Origin: Pseudomonadales bacterium
GTDB taxonomy: Bacteria > Pseudomonadota > Gammaproteobacteria > Pseudomonadales > UBA7239
Assembly: GCA_020443005.1 (NCBI GenBank)
Contig: JAGRJA010000195.1
Span: 1-9,309 of the forward strand
Reading direction: 5' to 3'
DNA length: 9,309 nt
Numbering within the stretch: position 1 is the first letter of the stretch; every line of letters starts with the position of its first letter. Made by a program: the position numbers and the translations under genes. Of the stretch, positions 1-6,751 are shown piece by piece. The notes under the pieces are model-generated. The model saw only the letters and a list, made by a program, of their open reading frames with translations, searched no databases and was not told where the DNA came from.

Positions 1-286
1 CATAGCGGGCACCTCTTTGATTCAGCAAGGGCTCTTCCACTTCTTCCGGGTTGCTCTTCTGGTAACGCCACCAAAGGTAGGTGATCACAATAGACAGCAA
101 GCCAAATAAAAGCAGTTGCCATTGCCATATAACACCCGGCTCAACCAGAAGCATTAACCCAACCACTCCGGCTGAAAGTCCTATCCATAAAAAATACCCG
201 CCGATACCGAAGATTTCCAGAATCAGCAACAAGGCACCCAATGCAAACCAGTGCCAATAAGTAATATGCAAAAACAATGTTTCCAT
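1..286 (-). CDS. NfeD-family membrane protein, partial (C-terminus beyond window)
   Basis: The reverse strand encodes 95 codons from ATG at 286 to the window edge with no stop. The product opens METLFLHITYWHWFALGALL and continues with three hydrophobic segments (roughly residues 8-26, 28-45 and 52-73), then an acidic linker and NQRGARY, the typical entry to the NfeD C-terminal OB-fold, which is cut off. Proteins of this small type (E. coli YbbJ-like, usually about 150 residues) are inner-membrane partners of SPFH/stomatin proteins. The start codon shares one base with the TGA stop of qmcA, so the two are almost certainly co-transcribed and translationally coupled. The family assignment rests on the membrane topology, the NQRGARY motif and the qmcA pairing. 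Biochemical function is not established by sequence. Confidence 0.85.
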   Translation of the reverse strand, partial: METLFLHITYWHWFALGALLLILEIFGIGGYFLWIGLSAGVVGLMLLVEPGVIWQWQLLLFGLLSIVITYLWWRYQKSNPEEVEEPLLNQRGARY

Positions 287-1218
287 CACGACTGGCTCTC
301 GGTATGCGTTTTCTTGACATCGTTCACAAGATCAGCAACGCCGGCAACAGACCCGATAACCTGACTCGCCTCCAGGGGAATCATCATGATTTTGTTGTTG
401 GGCGATGCAGCTATTTTGCCAAGGGCATCAATATATTTCTGGGCGACAAAATAATTCACAGCCTGAATATTACCTTGGGCAATTGCCTGGGAAACCATAT
501 GTGTTGCTTTTGCCTCAGCCTCGGCAGCACGCTCACGCGCTTCTGCCTCAAGAAAAGCAGCCTGTCGTGCACCTTCAGCCTTCAGGATATCGGCCTGCTT
601 CAGACCCTCTGCCTCCAGTATTTCAGACTGCCTCATACCTTCGGCATTCAGTATAGCCGCCCGCTTGTTTCGCTCTGCTTTCATCTGGTTCGCCATCGCT
701 TCAACAAGATCATGCGGGGGCGTAATATCTTTAATCTCGATGCGCGTCACCTTCACACCCCAGGGGTTTGTGGCTGCATCTACCGTAGTCAATAATCTCT
801 CGTTGATTTCATCCCTGCGTGACAGTTGGGCATCCAGCTCCATGGAACCCAGCACTGTACGAATATTGGTCATCGTCAAGTTGCGAATGGCATGCTCAAG
901 ATGATTCACCTCGTAAGATGCCTTCGCCGCGTTTACCACCTGAAAAAAACAGACGGCATCAATTTTGACCATTGCGTTATCGGCACTGATTACCTCTTGT
1001 GGCGGGATATCCAGAACCTGCTCCATGATATTCACCTTATGACCAATGGCATCCATGACCGGCATAATGATATTCAATCCGGGTCGAAGGGTTTTCGTGT
1101 ATTTCCCCCATCGCTCCACCGTCCATTCGTAACCCTGCGGTACAATTTTTACCCCGAGAAAAACAATGGATAAAAAGAAACCCAGAATCAGTAAGATTGT
1201 AATAACCATTCCATTCAT
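286..1218 (-). CDS. qmcA: SPFH/stomatin-like membrane protein QmcA
   Basis: The 310-residue product has one N-terminal hydrophobic segment (about residues 4-24), then the SPFH/Band 7 domain (about 25-180), including the family hallmarks VPQGYEWTVERWGKY, RPGLNIIMP and the NPWGVKVTRIEIKDI stretch. A charged Ala/Glu-rich coiled coil follows (about 175-240) and a C-terminal tail. Length and motifs match E. coli QmcA (YbbK). Such proteins oligomerise at the inner membrane in detergent-resistant microdomains and are linked to quality control of membrane proteins. The ATG at 1218 is preceded by GGAG at about 8 bases. An in-frame ATG three codons later is possible but has no better ribosome site. The NfeD partner follows with a one-base overlap. 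The gene is divergent from the aminotransferase across a 153-base gap. Confidence 0.93.
   Translation of the reverse strand: MNGMVITILLILGFFLSIVFLGVKIVPQGYEWTVERWGKYTKTLRPGLNIIMPVMDAIGHKVNIMEQVLDIPPQEVISADNAMVKIDAVCFFQVVNAAKASYEVNHLEHAIRNLTMTNIRTVLGSMELDAQLSRRDEINERLLTTVDAATNPWGVKVTRIEIKDITPPHDLVEAMANQMKAERNKRAAILNAEGMRQSEILEAEGLKQADILKAEGARQAAFLEAEARERAAEAEAKATHMVSQAIAQGNIQAVNYFVAQKYIDALGKIAASPNNKIMMIPLEASQVIGSVAGVADLVNDVKKTHTESQS
523..654 (-). repeat. Four tandem 11-residue (hendecad) repeats inside qmcA
   Basis: Residues 189-232 of QmcA read as four consecutive 11-residue units of the form ILxAEGxxQxx: ILNAEGMRQSE, ILEAEGLKQAD, ILKAEGARQAA and FLEAEARERAA. An 11-residue period is that of a hendecad coiled coil, consistent with the long helical stalk of SPFH cages. 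The DNA has diverged between units, so this is a protein-level repeat rather than a recent duplication. Confidence 0.7.
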
Positions 1219-1371
1219 AGCCTATCTCCACTCTTCATTTTTAACCCCGAAGAGATATTTAACCATCTCAGGCAAACAAGCAACTACAATGAAGATAATT
1301 TCAGCTGCTCATCTAAAAAAAACAAAACATTTTCTGTACAATCGCGGTTTTCAATAGCCGAGAGCAGAACA

Positions 1372-2646
1372 TTGAACCTGAACAGCGCCTCCCCTTCCGA
1401 ACTGAAACAAATCAAGGCCAGCCTGCTTGAACAGCTCGCTTCATTTACCTCCCTCGGGCTCGCACTGGATCTCACAAGGGGCAAGCCTTCAGCACAGCAA
1501 CTGTCATTATCAAATGCACTGGGCAATATCGATGTTGCCGACTTCAAGGATCATGGTGTAGACACGCGAAATTATGGTGGTCTCTATGGAACTGACTCGG
1601 CAAGGCAACTTGGTGCAGAGATTCTGGATGTTTTACCGGAGGAAACCCTTGCCGGTGGCAATAGCAGCCTTACCCTGATGTATCAAAGCATACTTTTTGC
1701 CTACCTTTTCGGTCCGGGTGACAGCACTCCCTGGAAAAACGAAACCACGATCAGGTTTCTCTGCCCTTCCCCTGGTTATGATCGTCACTTTGCCATTTGC
1801 GAAGAGTTCGGCATCGAAATGATCGCCATCAACATGACCGAAAATGGCCCTGATATGGATCAGGTCGAAAATCTGATCAAAACCGACCCGTCAATTCGGG
1901 GTATGTGGTGTGTCCCCAAATATTCAAACCCCACAGGCTGTATCTACAGTGACGAAACCGTTGAGCGAATTGCCCGGCTTGGCCTTATTGCTCACAAAGG
2001 CTTCAGGATTTTCTGGGACAATGCCTACGCTGTACACGACCTTGTTGTGCCACCGCGGCAACTGGCATCCCTGATGCAATGTGCAAAAAAACATGGCACG
2101 GAGCAATCCGTCTATCTTTATAGCTCTACTTCAAAAGTTACCTTTGCCGGTAGTGGAATCGCCTTTTTTGCAGCAACAAAAGAGAATCTGGCATCATTCA
2201 GCAAGCATCTCGGCATAGCCACCATTGGCCCGGACAAGGTCAACCAACTCAAACACACCCGTTTTATCAGTGACATGGGCCATCTTCATCGCCATATGCA
2301 AAAACACGCCGAGCTGCTAAAACCCCGTTTTGAAGCCGTATTGAACGGGCTGGAAAAAGCGCTTGGGCTAGACGGTCAATATGGCGTCTGGAGCAGGCCG
2401 GAAGGCGGCTACTTCATTTCCTTTGACACGCTGCCCGGCCTTGCAAGCGAGGTCGTTTCCCTGACCGAAGCTGCCGGAGTCAAACTGACACCCGCCGGAG
2501 CGACCTTTCCCTATGGCAAGGACCCCGAAGACAAAAATATCAGGCTGGCACCGAGTTTTGCCTCGATCGAAGACATCAAAAAAGCAATTGAAGTTTTCAC
2601 TGTCTGCGTCAGGCTGGCTACGGTCAACAAAAGACTGACAGATTGA
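1372..2646 (+). CDS. Class Ic (MocR-like) PLP-dependent aminotransferase, probable aspartate aminotransferase
   Basis: The 424-residue product is a fold-type I PLP enzyme of the class Ic aspartate aminotransferase type (Pfam Asp_aminotransf/Aminotran_MocR family, as in Corynebacterium AspT, which is of similar length). Visible signatures are LDLTRGKP at 32-39, GNSSL at 96-100 (cofactor phosphate region), NPTG with N186, FWDNAYAVHD with D216 and Y219, and SSTSK with K255 as the Schiff-base lysine. RPEGGYFIS lies at 342-350 and NIRLAPS carries R391, the likely substrate-carboxylate arginine. The product should be cytosolic and transfer amino groups between an amino acid such as aspartate and 2-oxoglutarate. 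The start is TTG at 1372: an in-frame TAA at 1315-1317 limits the N-terminus, no ATG or GTG lies between, and GAGAG sits 7-8 bases upstream. Exact substrate cannot be read from sequence. Confidence 0.88.
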   Translation: MNLNSASPSELKQIKASLLEQLASFTSLGLALDLTRGKPSAQQLSLSNALGNIDVADFKDHGVDTRNYGGLYGTDSARQLGAEILDVLPEETLAGGNSSLTLMYQSILFAYLFGPGDSTPWKNETTIRFLCPSPGYDRHFAICEEFGIEMIAINMTENGPDMDQVENLIKTDPSIRGMWCVPKYSNPTGCIYSDETVERIARLGLIAHKGFRIFWDNAYAVHDLVVPPRQLASLMQCAKKHGTEQSVYLYSSTSKVTFAGSGIAFFAATKENLASFSKHLGIATIGPDKVNQLKHTRFISDMGHLHRHMQKHAELLKPRFEAVLNGLEKALGLDGQYGVWSRPEGGYFISFDTLPGLASEVVSLTEAAGVKLTPAGATFPYGKDPEDKNIRLAPSFASIEDIKKAIEVFTVCVRLATVNKRLTD

Positions 2647-2666
2647 GCTAGCGGTTTTCCTGAAAT

Positions 2667-2700
2667 ACCCGAGATCAATAACCCTCGGGGTTGTTCTTTT
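2667..2700 (+). terminator. Possible weak terminator between aminotransferase and galE
   Basis: CCCGAG at 2668-2673 pairs with CTCGGG at 2684-2689 across a 10-base loop, followed by a T-rich but interrupted tail (GTTGTTCTTTT). It would end the aminotransferase transcript but overlaps the last codons of galE on the other strand, so part of the symmetry may be coincidental. For galE itself there is no T-run on the correct side. Confidence 0.4.
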
Positions 2701-3724
2701 GCCAACGCCAGGTGTCCACCATCATTTCATTAATCGACTTTTCGGCCACCCAGCCGAGAATATCTCTCGCTTTTTGAATATCAGCATAACATTCCGCCAC
2801 ATCGCCCTCTCTTCTTCCGACAATCTGGCACGGCACTTTCACACCCGAGACAGTTTCAAAACAATCCAGCAACTCAAGCACACTGCAGCCTCGACCTGTA
2901 CCGAGATTAAAGACATCAATCAGCGGCCCTTTTGCCTTTCTGTCAACCAGCCACTGTAGAGCGGCAAGGTGGCCCTGAGCCAAATCACAAACATGAATAT
3001 AATCGCGCACCCCTGTTCCATCTCTGGTTGGATAGTCATTGCCATAAATATTGAGTTTCCCGTGTTTCCCTGCGGCGACTTGAACCATATAGGGAACGAG
3101 ATTATTGGGTATACCGAGCGGGTTTTCACCAATCAATCCACTTTCATGCGCCCCCACCGGGTTAAAATACCTGAGCAAAACCACTTCCGGGCAAATATCC
3201 GCCTCTCCTTTTTCAAAAGAGGCAAGGCTGGCATTCACCCAGTCCGCGAGCATCTCCTCAATCATCAGCTTGCTTCTGCCATAGGGATTCGTCGCAGATG
3301 TTGCGCAGTTTTCGTTGACAGGCATCATTTCAGGCACGCCATAAACCGTTGCTGAAGAACTGAAAATCAGTTTTGCCACCCGGAATCTGGCCATTGCCCG
3401 ACACAGGTTAAGCGTCGAAAGCAAATTATTGTGGTAGTACTGCAGCGGTAGTTGCAGGGACTCCGAAACGGATTTCAGCCCTGCAAAATGTATCACCCCT
3501 TCAAATTTATATTTTGAAAAACAATCAGTTAACGCAGCCTCATCGCACAGATCAGTCTTTTCGAAAACCAGCTCCTTACCCGTAATAGCTCGTACTCGCG
3601 ACAGGCTTTCGGCACAACTGTTCGACAGGTTGTCGAGCACGACCACTCGATAACCGGCTTCAAGCAACGCAACACATGTGTGGCTGCCAATATATCCGGC
3701 GCCACCGGTGACCAATATATTCAT
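2675..3724 (-). CDS. galE: UDP-glucose 4-epimerase GalE
   Basis: The 349-residue cytosolic short-chain dehydrogenase/reductase interconverts UDP-glucose and UDP-galactose using bound NAD. The Rossmann motif is MNILVTGGAGYIGSH at the N-terminus. D31-N32 follow beta-2 for adenosine ribose binding. SSSATVYG carries S124, and YGRSK carries catalytic Y148 and K152. FNPVGAH, DGTGVRDYIHV and RREGD are the usual downstream epimerase blocks, and the C-terminal WQKNNPEGY matches the E. coli enzyme's ending style. The ATG at 3724 is chosen over an in-frame TTG at 3733 because the family starts directly with MxILVTGG; neither has a strong ribosome site. C312 aligns with E. coli Y299, the residue that limits the sugar pocket, so N-acetylated UDP-sugars may also be accepted. 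The gene is divergent from the FecR-domain gene and supplies sugar nucleotides for surface glycans. Confidence 0.95.
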   Translation of the reverse strand: MNILVTGGAGYIGSHTCVALLEAGYRVVVLDNLSNSCAESLSRVRAITGKELVFEKTDLCDEAALTDCFSKYKFEGVIHFAGLKSVSESLQLPLQYYHNNLLSTLNLCRAMARFRVAKLIFSSSATVYGVPEMMPVNENCATSATNPYGRSKLMIEEMLADWVNASLASFEKGEADICPEVVLLRYFNPVGAHESGLIGENPLGIPNNLVPYMVQVAAGKHGKLNIYGNDYPTRDGTGVRDYIHVCDLAQGHLAALQWLVDRKAKGPLIDVFNLGTGRGCSVLELLDCFETVSGVKVPCQIVGRREGDVAECYADIQKARDILGWVAEKSINEMMVDTWRWQKNNPEGY

Positions 3725-3793
3725 ATAAACCAATCAGTTATCGAAAAAACAGGCAGAAAAATCGACGAGCGGTTGAAAAACAATCATAAAATA

Positions 3794-3815
3794 GTTTGCC
3801 TGAATTAAAGCAAAC
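3794..3815. promoter_or_regulatory. Inverted repeat, candidate operator between galE and the FecR-domain gene
   Basis: GTTTGC at 3794-3799 and GCAAAC at 3810-3815 form a perfect 6-bp inverted repeat around a 10-base centre that is itself partly symmetric (9 of 11 base pairs overall). It covers the -35 box and most of the spacer of the predicted FecR-gene promoter and lies about 70 bases ahead of galE, so one regulator could affect both divergent genes. No regulator family is recognised. Confidence 0.4.
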
Positions 3816-3824
3816 GATTAAAAT
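3796..3824 (+). promoter_or_regulatory. Predicted sigma70-type promoter for the FecR-domain gene
   Basis: TTGCCT at 3796-3801 (4 of 6 to consensus) and TAAAAT at 3819-3824 (5 of 6) are separated by exactly 17 bases. Transcription would begin near 3831 and leave a leader of about 140 bases before the start codon at 3973. Confidence 0.5.
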
Positions 3825-3955
3825 GCCATTTCGCGGGGTATCAAACTCCGAATAGTTCATGTATATTTATTTTCCAACAGACCCTACATACAGCTGGGTC
3901 GCATTTTCGCAACAGCTACGGCCAAGCGCAAGTTATAACAACGCTGTATTCCAAC

Positions 3956-3963
3956 AGGAGGAG
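3956..3963 (+). promoter_or_regulatory. Strong Shine-Dalgarno of the FecR-domain gene
   Basis: AGGAGGAG ends 9 bases before the ATG at 3973 and is a near-perfect anti-16S match. It is the strongest ribosome site in the window and, together with a dedicated terminator, points to abundant production. Confidence 0.8.
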
Positions 3964-3972
3964 TAATTAGCA

Positions 3973-4719
3973 ATGACACACACACTTTTAACAGGATTTA
4001 AACGATTGTTGCAGGTGACCGCTGCGTTGCTGCTTCTATCTTCATGGAATGCGTTTGCAGCTGAAATGGCTGGTCAGGTACTGGCTGTTAAAGGCATGGC
4101 ATCGGCCACAGGCGCCGACGGTGTTACACGGTCCCTGAAACGCGCAGCAACTGTCAATGTTGGCGATGTCGTCACCACTGATGAAGGCAGTGTACAACTT
4201 CGCATGAAAGACGGCGCGGTAATCGTTGTGGGTTCCGGCGCAGAACTTGAAATTCGTGCCTACAGCTATCAGGATTCCGGTGCTGATGACGAAGCTGTGC
4301 TGCACATTGCAAAAGGCATGCTGAGAACAGTTACCGGTTCAATCGACAAATCGAACTACACCATGACAACTCCTACAGGTACTATCGGTATTCGAGGTAC
4401 TGCTTACGGAATCGTGATTGGCACTGATGGTTCGGTAAGTGTTGTCCTTGATGGTGGTGCAGTTGTTCTAAGCAGCTTCACCTCTGCGGAAATCGCTGTT
4501 CTTGATGTACCCGGCCTGATGTCAATTATTACTGCCAACCAGCCACCCAGCGCACCTGCTCCTACTACAGCCGAGCTAAACGGTTTATTGAACGGATTAG
4601 CAACTGCTGACGCAATGCGTAGTATGGCTGGCAGCGGAACCGTAATCGAAGGGGATGGCGTTGATATGCCTGATATCATCATTCCACCTAGCGCTCCAGA
4701 ATCTAATTATGCACCTTAA
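3973..4719 (+). CDS. Secreted FecR-domain protein
   Basis: The 248-residue product has a Sec signal peptide: basic residues K10 and R11, a hydrophobic core TAALLLLSSW, and a cleavage site after AFA at about 29. The mature part carries a FecR domain at about 58-165, with VGDVVTTDEGSVQLRMKDG, VVGSGAELEI and the family-typical YTMTTPTGTIGIRGTAYG. A Pro/Ala/Ser/Thr-rich linker (about 190-200, PPSAPAPTTAE) and a short tail ending in PPSAPESNYAP follow. There is no anti-sigma domain and no internal membrane helix, and no FecI sigma factor or TonB receptor is nearby, so this is not a classical FecR regulator. It should be periplasmic or exported. The gene stands alone between a predicted promoter and a strong terminator. 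It has many T-ending Gly, Ala, Thr and Val codons in its second half, consistent with high expression. The biochemical role is unknown; a link with the following ligase is suggested by position only. Confidence 0.85.
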   Translation: MTHTLLTGFKRLLQVTAALLLLSSWNAFAAEMAGQVLAVKGMASATGADGVTRSLKRAATVNVGDVVTTDEGSVQLRMKDGAVIVVGSGAELEIRAYSYQDSGADDEAVLHIAKGMLRTVTGSIDKSNYTMTTPTGTIGIRGTAYGIVIGTDGSVSVVLDGGAVVLSSFTSAEIAVLDVPGLMSIITANQPPSAPAPTTAELNGLLNGLATADAMRSMAGSGTVIEGDGVDMPDIIIPPSAPESNYAP

Positions 4720-4739
4720 GTGACAGTAGTTAGGTTTCT

Positions 4740-4768
4740 AAAAAAGCCCGATTTATTCGGGCTTTTTT
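4740..4768. terminator. Strong bidirectional rho-independent terminator
   Basis: AAAAAAGCCCGA at 4740-4751 and TCGGGCTTTTTT at 4757-4768 form a perfect 12-bp stem with a 5-base loop. The GC-rich core is flanked by six A and six T, so it works in both directions. It begins 20 bases after the FecR-domain stop codon and separates that gene from the ligase gene. Confidence 0.93.
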
Positions 4769-5045
4769 ATTGCACTTCCAAAATGAATACCACCGGATGA
4801 TCGCTAAAAGCGCTACAGCCCCATCCCTTAAATACTCTCGAACCGCTCTTTCTGCACTTTTCTGAACCGGTGCCCTTAGTGCAAAGACTTTGCACACATT
4901 CTTCGATAACTTTTTCAAACCATTAACAAGATGCAAGCACCATCAAATAACCGGAAGACTTGCTACAAACGCTACTCTTCTCCGCATAGCCTGCTGCGCA
5001 TAAAAGGAAAGATAAAACTAGGCCAAACGGGTAGCTACATTTATA
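4769..5045 (+). other. Non-coding gap ahead of the O-antigen ligase gene
   Basis: No convincing coding sequence lies here. Besides the 17-bp palindrome at 4879-4895 there is a small hairpin CGCT-AAA-AGCG at 4802-4812 and an AAGGAAAGA ribosome-like run at 5004-5012 that is too far from the downstream ATG (over 30 bases) and is followed by an in-frame TAG at 5019-5021. No well-spaced sigma70 promoter was found, although the terminator at 4740-4768 implies that the downstream gene needs its own. Confidence 0.5.
4879..4895. promoter_or_regulatory. 17-bp perfect palindrome, candidate operator
   Basis: GTGCAAAG and CTTTGCAC are exact reverse complements around a single central A. It lies about 150 bases upstream of the ligase start and is not followed by a T-run, so it looks like a dimeric regulator site rather than a terminator. 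The cognate regulator is not recognised. Confidence 0.4.
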
Positions 5046-6590
5046 ATGACAAACGACAAAAACAAACCAAGAGTTCATAAAACATTGCCGGTAACAAGCC
5101 CGACAACTGCCGAAAAAGCAGAACAAAGTATATTTTTCATCTACCTGTTTTTTTTGTGCTTTATCACGCTACCCTTTGGTAGCGCGCAGCAACACTTTTC
5201 GTTTTTCTTGAGTGGTTTTACTGCCTTACTCACCGTGCTTTTCTGTATCAATCATCTTTTTTTTTTCAAACACCAGGAAAACAAGCCTGCAGCCGGTTCA
5301 CTCAAAAAAGCATGGGCTGTTATTCTTTTATTTACCCTTGTGATCGTTTGGCAAATTGTTCAACTGATTCCGCTTGACCGGGAAACGCTCGCCATACTCT
5401 CACCAGAGCGAGCCTTGTACTACTGGCCGATAAGCCCTCCCCAAAAATTGTCTATCAGCTTTTCTGAGTTACCAACCATCCGGAACATCCTGTTAAGCAG
5501 CGGCTACCTGATGATCTTTTTACTTACCATCGGCCTGCTAAACTCAACAAAACGCCTTTCCTACTTTCTTTATACATTGGTAGTGTTGGGCTCCTTGCAA
5601 GCCATATACGGCAGCACGAGCGTACTGTCGGGCTATAATTCTGTTCTTGGCTTTGAAAAACCCGAAACCTACGCGGGGCATGCGACAGGCACTTTTTTTA
5701 ACTACAATCACTATGCCAACCTGCTGACTATTTGTGCCTCTGCCACGATTGGGCTACTGCTTTCAGGTCACAACCAGCCAATAACAAACCAATGGAAGCA
5801 ACGAATAAGAGAATTGATAAAAATCTTGCTGGACAAGAAACTGGTTTTTCGAATTGCCCTGACACTCATGGTCATCGCCATTGTACTCAGCAAGTCAAGA
5901 ATGGGTAATTCAGCGTTTTTCTTCAGTCTGATGACCGGTGGAATGATCTGGTTATCGCTATCCGGCAAATTGAACAAAGGATTCTTGGGGCTATTTATCA
6001 GCATGCTGGTTATTGATGTTTTTATTATTAGCCACTGGTTCGGTTTGCTGCAACTCCTTGAACGGTTCGAAACAACAGAGCTCGACCTTGAAAACCGCAC
6101 GCTTGCAACCCCTTATCTGATTGCCATGTTCAATGACTTTAAATTAACCGGCGTAGGCAGCGGCCAGTTTGAGTTTGTATTCCCTCTCTACAATCAAATG
6201 AACACCGACAAGTTCTATAATGAAGCACATAACGACTACCTTCAGTTTTTAATTGAACTTGGCATTATCGGCTTCACCCCCCTCTTTCTGGCTGTTTCGG
6301 CCAGTTTTGCCTGTGCGATACAGGTGATGCGTGTCCGAAAAAATCCCTTGCTCAAGGCCTGTGGTTTTGTAACCGTGATGAGTATGCTGGCTTGCGGGCT
6401 ACACGCGATCACTGATTTCAATTTTCAGATACCTGCCAATGCAGTTTTTTTTGTCGTAATGATGGCCCTTCCCTGGGCGGCGTTAAACTGTGAACGAAAA
6501 AAACAACGGAAAAGAAAACACAGCCGCTCTCGCACAAAAAACACCCGACTTAACCACAGCCTTGACAACAACAGTCTGCCGACGAGCTAG
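5046..6590 (+). CDS. O-antigen ligase/polymerase family membrane protein (Wzy_C)
   Basis: The 514-residue integral inner-membrane protein has about 11-12 hydrophobic segments. A cytosolic-looking polar N-terminus (1-27) comes first and a strongly basic tail (about 482-500, rich in Lys/Arg) last, consistent with the positive-inside rule. The large loop and Wzy_C region hold the family signatures: GTFFNYNHYANLL at 215-227, LSKSRMG at 281-287, GVGSGQFEFVFPLYN at 369-383 and EAHNDYLQFLIELGIIG at 393-409, where H395 is the likely functional histidine. The family includes WaaL ligases, Wzy polymerases and protein O-oligosaccharyltransferases; all move glycans from undecaprenyl diphosphate in the periplasm. 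Which activity this one has cannot be decided. The ATG at 5046 is the only usual start after the in-frame TAG at 5019-5021, and its ribosome site is weak. No other polysaccharide gene is in the window except galE. Confidence 0.88.
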   Translation: MTNDKNKPRVHKTLPVTSPTTAEKAEQSIFFIYLFFLCFITLPFGSAQQHFSFFLSGFTALLTVLFCINHLFFFKHQENKPAAGSLKKAWAVILLFTLVIVWQIVQLIPLDRETLAILSPERALYYWPISPPQKLSISFSELPTIRNILLSSGYLMIFLLTIGLLNSTKRLSYFLYTLVVLGSLQAIYGSTSVLSGYNSVLGFEKPETYAGHATGTFFNYNHYANLLTICASATIGLLLSGHNQPITNQWKQRIRELIKILLDKKLVFRIALTLMVIAIVLSKSRMGNSAFFFSLMTGGMIWLSLSGKLNKGFLGLFISMLVIDVFIISHWFGLLQLLERFETTELDLENRTLATPYLIAMFNDFKLTGVGSGQFEFVFPLYNQMNTDKFYNEAHNDYLQFLIELGIIGFTPLFLAVSASFACAIQVMRVRKNPLLKACGFVTVMSMLACGLHAITDFNFQIPANAVFFVVMMALPWAALNCERKKQRKRKHSRSRTKNTRLNHSLDNNSLPTS

Positions 6591-6695
6591 CGTCGCCCCC
6601 AACCAACATGCGTTTTAGCCGGCTGTTTTGACGACAAGCTTGCACGACAGGGTGAGATAGACCTTGGCTATTATCAGACCTTTCATCAAATAGAA

Positions 6696-6725
6696 TTGAT
6701 AATCGTTCATTTAAAGGCTTATGCT
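6696..6725 (+). promoter_or_regulatory. Predicted sigma70-type promoter of the slyB-like/cca operon
   Basis: TTGATA at 6696-6701 (5 of 6) and TATGCT at 6720-6725 (4 of 6) are 18 bases apart. Transcription would start near 6732 and give a leader of about 20 bases that still contains the AGAGGA ribosome site. No terminator is evident between the upstream ligase gene and this point. Confidence 0.45.
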
Positions 6726-6751
6726 ATAAGCTGTTGAAGAGGATAAAAGAC

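Noticed and set aside
277..1173. Several plus-strand reading frames opposite qmcA
   Set aside because: They are antisense shadows of a clear SPFH gene, with no domain features or ribosome sites.
3725..3733. TTG start adding three residues to GalE
   Set aside because: GalE proteins begin with MxILVTGG, matching the ATG at 3724, and the TTG has no ribosome site.
3973..4719. Classical FecR anti-sigma regulator
   Set aside because: A cleavable signal peptide, no anti-sigma domain and no FecI or TonB-receptor gene nearby.
4730..4936. 68-codon minus-strand reading frame
   Set aside because: It runs through the strong terminator, has no homology that I recognise and no ribosome site.
5042..5047. 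TATAAT overlapping the ligase start codon as a -10 box
   Set aside because: No -35 or extended -10 element at suitable spacing, and it would leave the ATG upstream of the transcript start.
6694..6712. Fur-box-like TGATAAT ahead of the slyB-like gene
   Set aside because: Only one half-site matches; the second arm does not fit the inverted repeat.
6734..6751. TTG start adding six residues to the SlyB-like lipoprotein
   Set aside because: It would place the ribosome site inside the gene; ATG 6752 has proper spacing and a normal lipoprotein signal.
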